Source: JACTMJ01 sp039812845
GTDB taxonomy: Bacteria > Acidobacteriota > Terriglobia > Bryobacterales > Bryobacteraceae
Direction of reading: 5' to 3'
Length of the DNA stretch: 10,596 nt
Assembly (NCBI GenBank): GCA_039812845.1
Contig: JBDIBK010000133.1
Span: forward strand, 1 to 10,596
Part shown: piece by piece, positions 7,137 to 10,596 of the stretch
Layout of the letters: each line of letters starts with the position of its first letter
Position numbering within the stretch: the first letter of the stretch is position 1
Made by a program: the position numbers and the translations under genes
Notes under the pieces: model-generated
What the model was told of the DNA's origin: nothing
What the model saw: the letters and a program-made list of their open reading frames with translations, nothing else
Database searches by the model: none

Positions 7137-7685
7137 ATGACCAACGAACTTGCTGTTTTGCGCGCGGATGTAAATCTGTTCGAGCGGATCGACCAGGACA
7201 ATACAGACCTTCTGAAAGACAGCGTGCTCACCACGACGCTGGATATGGCCGTCAACTGGGCCAGAAGCAACAGCATTTGGCCGATGCTCTTCGGGCTGGC
7301 CTGCTGCGCGATCGAGATGATGGCGATGTCCGCTTCCCGCTTCGATATTGCGCGCTTCGGCGCGGAGGTGTTTCGGGGGTCGCCGCGCCAGGCGGATCTG
7401 ATGATTATCGCCGGGCGCGTTTCGAACAAGATGGCGCCCGTGATCCGGCAGCTTTACCAGCAGATGCCGGAACCGAAGTGGGTGATTTCGATGGGAGCCT
7501 GCGCCACATCTACGGGCGTGTTCAGCAATTATGCCCTCGTGCCCGTGAACCAGATTATCCCCGTGGATGTCTACGTGCCCGGCTGTCCGCCGCGCCCGGA
7601 GCAATTGATCTACGGGATCATGATGCTGCAGAAGAAGATCCAGAGCGAACGGGGAACCATTAAGCGCGTCCTGAATATCGATTAG
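7137..7685 (+). CDS. nuoB: NADH-quinone oxidoreductase subunit B (complex I, N2 cluster)
   Basis: Peripheral-arm subunit of respiratory complex I that carries the terminal [4Fe-4S] cluster N2 next to the quinone site, on the cytoplasmic face of the inner membrane. The 182-residue protein has the four N2 ligands: the tandem pair Cys56-Cys57 in LACCAIEMM, Cys122 in GACATS and Cys150 in PGCPPRPE. Other family motifs are NWARSNSIWP (40-49), SRFDIARFG (67-75), RGSPRQADLMI (80-90) and GRVSNKMAPV (93-102). Its length matches short NuoB/Nqo6 proteins. The first 30 residues are poorly conserved, as is usual. AAGGA (7127-7131) precedes the ATG by 5 bases. nuoA, nuoC and nuoD are absent on both sides, so this is a solitary copy; all ligands are intact, so it need not be decayed. 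It converges on a LolA-like gene, 24 bases between stops. Confidence 0.95.
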   Translation: MTNELAVLRADVNLFERIDQDNTDLLKDSVLTTTLDMAVNWARSNSIWPMLFGLACCAIEMMAMSASRFDIARFGAEVFRGSPRQADLMIIAGRVSNKMAPVIRQLYQQMPEPKWVISMGACATSTGVFSNYALVPVNQIIPVDVYVPGCPPRPEQLIYGIMMLQKKIQSERGTIKRVLNID

Positions 7686-7709
7686 CAGGCAGCCTGGCTG
7701 TGCGGCCGG

Positions 7710-8465
7710 CTAGGGCGCTGGCTCGGGGCCGCCGAATCGGATACTGCTCTCCGACCCGAAGCGCTTGTAGTTCGTGAACTCCACCGTGAGGCGCACGCGT
7801 TGACGTCCCGTCTGGAAGGGGAGTTCGTCGTCGGCGAACGTGATGGCCGGCATCCAATGGCCGTCGATTTTTACCCGCTGGGTGGTGAAGTGGGGGAAGA
7901 GATTCTCCGATTTTGCCGAGCGGATTTCCGGGACCGCCTTGCCGCTCGCCCGCACGATTTCTTCGTCCGCCTTGCTCACCCAGAGCAGCCCCTCAAAGAA
8001 GCGCATGCCCTCCAGTTCGCTGCGGGGGCTCACGTCGAGCACCCAGCAATCTTCCCCGCCGATGCGGTCCGCGCCGCGAGGGCGAATGCGATACAGCCAG
8101 AGCACCTCTTCGGTGAAGAGAAAGTTCTGAATCTCCCGAACGTCGTGGAAATCCTCGTCGGCAAGGCGAATGCGTGCGAGCGTGTTCACGGGAGGCGATG
8201 CCAGTGCTTCGCTGCGTTCCTTGCCCGGAGAGAACACGACGTCGCGGACCTCATGATAGAGCCCGGAGCGCCGCCCGTTCGTGGCGATCTCTTCGAAGCG
8301 GAAGTCCTGCCGAAACGTGTATTGATCCCGCAATTCACGAATCAGCGTCTCCTTGCGGGCGACGCGGCGCGCCAGATCTCGCGGAGCGGTCTGGCTTGAT
8401 GTATCCGCACCGGGCGCGGAGGCGCACACCAGCGCCAATGCTAAGATAGGCGCGTATTTCCGCAT
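7710..8465 (-). CDS. Secreted hypothetical protein, LolA/outer-membrane lipoprotein-sorting-like
   Basis: A 251-residue protein starting with a Sec signal peptide (MRKYAPILALALVCASAPGA, probable cleavage after PGA near 20). The mature part is a run of predicted beta strands: YTFRQDFRFEEI, GLYHEVRDVVFSPG, DCWVLDVSPR, GLLWVSKADEEIVRASG, RVKIDGHWMPAITFADD and RVRLTVEFTNYKRFG. The order 'cofactor-free strand, WVLDV..., LWVSKADEEIVR, ...IDGHWMP' resembles the half-barrel of LolA/LppX-type lipoprotein-sorting proteins, many of which are annotated only as hypothetical in Acidobacteriota. No lipobox is seen; the only cysteine in the signal peptide is within its hydrophobic core, so it is probably periplasmic. 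The start chosen is the ATG at 8463-8465, where the signal peptide begins; another in-frame ATG lies four codons upstream (8477). It is divergent from the CPBP protease, sharing the CATG at 8463-8466. Confidence 0.65.
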   Translation of the reverse strand: MRKYAPILALALVCASAPGADTSSQTAPRDLARRVARKETLIRELRDQYTFRQDFRFEEIATNGRRSGLYHEVRDVVFSPGKERSEALASPPVNTLARIRLADEDFHDVREIQNFLFTEEVLWLYRIRPRGADRIGGEDCWVLDVSPRSELEGMRFFEGLLWVSKADEEIVRASGKAVPEIRSAKSENLFPHFTTQRVKIDGHWMPAITFADDELPFQTGRQRVRLTVEFTNYKRFGSESSIRFGGPEPAP

Positions 8466-9474
8466 GAAGGTTCCCATTGCGATTCCGGCAAGCCTGCGCG
8501 TGACGCTGGCGGTTGTCTGGCTGGCGGCCGCCGCGGCGGCATGGCTTCTTTTGCCCAAGGATATCTCCGTTGGCGTGCGATTGCCATTCCTGCTGGCGGC
8601 ATGCGTGGAGATTGCTTTCTATCTCGCGCCGGGATGGGAAGTGCCGCGGAACAGCCTGGTGCGGCGCTTTACGCCGGGGCAATTGGCGGGGCTGCTATGG
8701 CTCTCGGCGCTTCTCCCTTACGCGATCTACAGCGTGGGCACGGGGGCGGGCAGCCTTGCCGGCGCGGCCGCGCTGCTCGCGCTGACCGGCGCGGGGGCGG
8801 GCTGGTATGCCCTGCTGCGCGCGCGCCATGGGCCGGCGGGGCTGATCGTGGATCTGGGCTTTCTCACCCTGATGGGCTCGGTGATGCTGGGCGGCGTATT
8901 CGCCTGGATTTACCCGGATGCGGCCGAGCGTCTGCAGGCACAATTCCTGGGCCGGGTGATGTGGATCCGTCTCGGCATCTTCGCGGCGCTGCTCTTGCGG
9001 CGGATGGAAGGGACGGGCTTCGGCTTCTGGCCTACCGCGCGGGAGTGGCGCGTGGGGATTCTGGGCTTCCTGCTGCTGATGCCCCCGCTCCTGGGGCTGG
9101 GCTGGGCGCTCGACTTCTTCACCGTTCGCGAGTGGACGCGGCCCGCCTGGCAGATGGGGCTGATCGCCGCGGGGAGCTTTCTGGGCTTCCTGTGGGTGGT
9201 GGCGCTCTCCGAGGAGTTCTTCCTGCGCGGCTTGCTGCAGCAATGGGCTTCCGCGTGGACGGGGTCCGTGTGGCGGGGGTTGGCCATCGCAACCCTGGTG
9301 AGCGGGGCCGTGCATCTGCCGTTTGGCGGGAAATTTCCCAACTGGAAGTTCGCCGCACTGGCGGCCGTGGCGCACCTGGGGTATGGCCTCGTCTTCCAAA
9401 AAGGGAAAGGCGTGCGGGCAGCCATGGTGACGCACGCGCTGGCAGTGACGGTCTGGCGGGTGTTCCTGCGGTAG
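8464..9474 (+). CDS. CPBP family intramembrane metalloprotease (CAAX/Abi type)
   Basis: A polytopic membrane protein of 336 residues with about eight hydrophobic segments, for example 12-30, 38-55, 72-90, 97-118, 126-150, 165-178, 198-215 and 231-249. The C-terminal third carries the CPBP (Abi, PF02517) motifs: EExxxR as Glu250-Glu251-Phe-Phe-Leu-Arg255 in SEEFFLRGLL, His284 in SGAVHLPFGG, and His324 in VTHALAV. These residues form the metal-binding active site inside the membrane in Rce1-like CAAX proteases. The second motif has Ser where FxxxH usually has Phe, and the last lacks the common Asn after HxxxN, so its substrate class is uncertain. The start is the ATG at 8464, whose first two bases are also the last two of the opposite gene's start; TTG 8353 lies upstream in frame but has no support. 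No strong ribosome binding site is visible (TAGG, 13 bases away). Confidence 0.8.
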   Translation: MKVPIAIPASLRVTLAVVWLAAAAAAWLLLPKDISVGVRLPFLLAACVEIAFYLAPGWEVPRNSLVRRFTPGQLAGLLWLSALLPYAIYSVGTGAGSLAGAAALLALTGAGAGWYALLRARHGPAGLIVDLGFLTLMGSVMLGGVFAWIYPDAAERLQAQFLGRVMWIRLGIFAALLLRRMEGTGFGFWPTAREWRVGILGFLLLMPPLLGLGWALDFFTVREWTRPAWQMGLIAAGSFLGFLWVVALSEEFFLRGLLQQWASAWTGSVWRGLAIATLVSGAVHLPFGGKFPNWKFAALAAVAHLGYGLVFQKGKGVRAAMVTHALAVTVWRVFLR

Positions 9475-9475
9475 A

Positions 9476-9517
9476 GCGCCCACGCGCTTCCCGCGAACGG
9501 CCGGCTGCGTGGGGCGC
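9476..9517 (+). terminator. Hairpin downstream of the CPBP protease
   Basis: GCGCCCACGC (9476-9485) pairs with GCGTGGGGCGC (9507-9517) in a 10-bp stem with one bulged G. The inner 21 bases can form a small CCG-CGAA-CGG hairpin. It begins two bases after the stop codon. There is no T-run, so it is a candidate factor-assisted or stem-only terminator. Confidence 0.5.
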
Positions 9518-9543
9518 CCGCTGGTCTCACCGAACAGGGATGC

Positions 9544-9562
9544 CAGTATCTTATTTATACTG
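9544..9562 (+). promoter_or_regulatory. Promoter -10 element inside a 19-base dyad, before the 126-residue gene
   Basis: TATACT (9556-9561) is a good -10 match, and its expected start of transcription (about 7 bases on) falls at the ATG at 9568. CAGTAT (9544-9549) and ATACTG (9557-9562) are exact inverted copies 7 bases apart, so the right arm covers the -10. This could be an operator. The block is strikingly AT-rich against its surroundings. No convincing -35 is found at 16-18 bases. Confidence 0.5.
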
Positions 9563-9567
9563 ACAGC

Positions 9568-9948
9568 ATGGAACTGCGGCTGGAAATGGAATCGACCGGG
9601 CGTCTGCATTGTCACTTTACGCAGCGGGAGCAGACCACCAGCGTCAGTGCCTGGGATGGTCTCGCCGCGCTAGCCTCGCTAAGAGCCGCAACCGACGACT
9701 TGCTGCAATTCGGCCGGGGCGAGTGTTTCTGGCCGATGGCGACGGGCAGCTATCGTCTGCTCTTTCGCCAGGCGGAAGACGATACCGTGCGGATCGCCGT
9801 GCTCTGGGCCAACGGAATTGTCACCGGCTGGGAGCATGTTCTGTGGAGCGAATGCGACGCCACAGAGTGGACCGGGATGATTGGCGACGCGATGGCGGCG
9901 CTGAGCGGGAGCCTCGATGCCAACTCGCCAGGCTCCGCCGCGGGATAA
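9568..9948 (+). CDS. Small hypothetical protein, unrecognised
   Basis: A 126-residue soluble protein that I do not recognise. It has no signal peptide or membrane segment, is acidic, and has six tryptophans spaced along its length (AWDG, FWPM, LWAN, GWEH, LWSE, EWTG). The sequence alternates as two strands (LRLEMESTGRLHCHFTQ), a helix (DGLAALASLRAATDDLLQFG), strands (SYRLLFRQ, VRIAVLWA, GWEHVLWSE) and a final helix (EWTGMIGDAMAAL). This order suggests a compact alpha-beta domain, though that is inference. Codon use resembles its neighbours, which argues for a real gene, as does the promoter-like element right before it. There is no Shine-Dalgarno sequence, which fits a leaderless mRNA. It sits 93 bases after the CPBP gene and 64 before the heparinase-like gene, on the same strand; nothing ties it functionally to either. 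Confidence 0.6.
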   Translation: MELRLEMESTGRLHCHFTQREQTTSVSAWDGLAALASLRAATDDLLQFGRGECFWPMATGSYRLLFRQAEDDTVRIAVLWANGIVTGWEHVLWSECDATEWTGMIGDAMAALSGSLDANSPGSAAG

Positions 9949-10012
9949 TGCGCTGGCGAGTTCGATACACTCGGAGTTCCGCGTTACCGCGCGGTTTCAC
10001 GCCGAGGAAATC

Positions 10013-10596
10013 ATGACTTTCATTCCGATGAGCCGGAGAAACATTCTGGCTTCCACTCTGAGTGCGCCCGCCGCGGCGCTGCTTGCTTCGGACCCGGCAT
10101 CCGCAACCTCCGAGACGAAGCCCACAAGCACCTATACGGTGGTGGCTCCGGGCACCCACCCTGGAATTATTTTCAGTGCCGCGGAACTGCCGGCGCTGCG
10201 CAGCCGCGCCCGAGGGGCGGGCCTGGCGGCGGAAGCCTACCAGCGAGTCCGCGCCATGGCGAACGAAGAGACCGTGCCGGATCTGGATTTGAAGGACCTC
10301 GTTGGCCGGCGCGGGGTTGCGCTCGCCGCCGCGCTCGAAGCAATGGCGCTGGTCTATCAGATCGAAGAGGACCGGAGCGCCGCCGAAAGGGCAATTACGC
10401 TCTTCGAAAAGATCGCCCTGGGCGTGGACCCCGCCGCGTTCTTTAAGCAGGTCGATAGCGACTTTTTCGCGACTGAACATTGGCCCAAGGCTCTGGCCTT
10501 CGCGTGGGATTGGCTCCATCCCGCGATTCCCGAGGGCCGCCGCGCGGCTCTGCTGGCGGGGCTGGAAGCTTGGTCCGATGCGCTCTACGAGCACAC
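10013..10596 (+). CDS. Heparinase II/III-like (polysaccharide lyase) protein with Tat signal, N-terminal part
   Basis: The gene runs off the window; 194 codons are visible. The N-terminus carries a twin-arginine signal: SRRNIL (7-12), then the hydrophobic stretch LASTLSAPAAALLAS and an A-x-A type end (near 31-32), so the protein is probably exported folded. Residues 49-66 (HPGIIFSAAELPALRSRA) match the 'HPrl.f..eelp.lr.r' opening common in heparinase II/III and alginate-lyase-like enzymes. LAFAWDWLHPAIPEGRRAAL (161-180) matches their toroid-domain 'AyDwLyp.ls..er' helix. The catalytic part lies beyond the edge. I use ATG 10013 because GAGGA (10004-10008) lies 4 bases before it; the in-frame ATG at 10028 would put the RR motif right at the N-terminus and is possible. 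It likely cleaves or binds acidic polysaccharides outside the cytoplasm. Confidence 0.7.
   Translation, partial: MTFIPMSRRNILASTLSAPAAALLASDPASATSETKPTSTYTVVAPGTHPGIIFSAAELPALRSRARGAGLAAEAYQRVRAMANEETVPDLDLKDLVGRRGVALAAALEAMALVYQIEEDRSAAERAITLFEKIALGVDPAAFFKQVDSDFFATEHWPKALAFAWDWLHPAIPEGRRAALLAGLEAWSDALYEH

Noticed and set aside
7702..7732. Weak hairpins between and into the convergent nuoB and LolA-like gene ends
   Set aside because: The candidate stems are only 6 bp, one with a G-T pair or a 19-base loop, and no T-run follows. Not distinguishable from chance in GC-rich sequence.
8527..8540. 14-bp perfect palindrome GCCGCCGCGGCGGC
   Set aside because: It lies in a run of alanine codons in the first membrane helix of the CPBP gene; low-complexity GC repeats explain the symmetry.
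9979..9997. CCGCG/CGCGG stem followed by TTT after the 126-residue gene
   Set aside because: A 5-bp stem with only three T's is too weak to call a terminator.
9821..10594. Minus-strand open frame of 257 codons at the right edge
   Set aside because: The plus strand has a better-supported gene here with a Tat signal, ribosome binding site and heparinase-like motifs, plus the end of the 126-residue gene.
1..10596. Mobile element, CRISPR array, toxin-antitoxin or defence island
   Set aside because: No transposase, integrase, direct-repeat array, attachment site or recognisable defence protein was seen. CPBP proteins are sometimes linked to phage abortive infection or bacteriocin immunity, but nothing in the surroundings supports that here.

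Overview
The window is GC-rich, gene-dense bacterial chromosome with Gram-negative features. The gene content (a large secreted M14 peptidase with a fused C-terminal domain, a solitary nuoB, a UbiD-family decarboxylase, a Tat-exported heparinase-like enzyme and an M61-like peptidase) suggests an acidobacterium of the Bryobacterales/Solibacter kind. That placement is inference from gene families, not from a marker gene. No tRNA, rRNA, CRISPR array, insertion sequence, integrase or phage gene was seen, and no gene-free stretch exceeds about 120 bases.

Layout. Bases 1-243 hold the C-terminal end of a protein with a PDZ-like tail, best matched to M61 glycyl aminopeptidases. A two-gene minus-strand operon follows (aguB 1332-2222, then aguA 256-1320). 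It encodes the two enzymes that turn agmatine into putrescine through N-carbamoylputrescine. Divergent from it, 16 bases away, is a large secreted M14 zinc carboxypeptidase (2239-4731). This converges on fabG (4748-5482, minus), and the two stop codons lie in opposite arms of one perfect hairpin. Divergent from fabG is a UbiD-family prenylated-FMN decarboxylase (5603-7051), followed by an isolated nuoB for complex I (7137-7685). nuoB converges on a secreted LolA-like hypothetical protein (7710-8465, minus). That gene is divergent from a CPBP-family membrane protease (8464-9474), and their two start codons share one CATG. Next come an unrecognised 126-residue protein (9568-9948), possibly made from a leaderless mRNA, and the first 194 codons of a Tat-exported heparinase II/III-like protein (10013 to the window edge).

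How they fit together. Only aguB-aguA is a clear single pathway. ubiD and nuoB share an orientation and a quinone theme (quinone precursor decarboxylation and quinone reduction), but an 85-base gap with a hairpin separates them. The rest looks like ordinary housekeeping and secreted-hydrolase genes packed tightly. I see no defence, secretion or mobile system. The most unusual material is at gene junctions: shared start and stop signals, short palindromes over putative promoters, and apparent lack of Shine-Dalgarno sequences at some starts.
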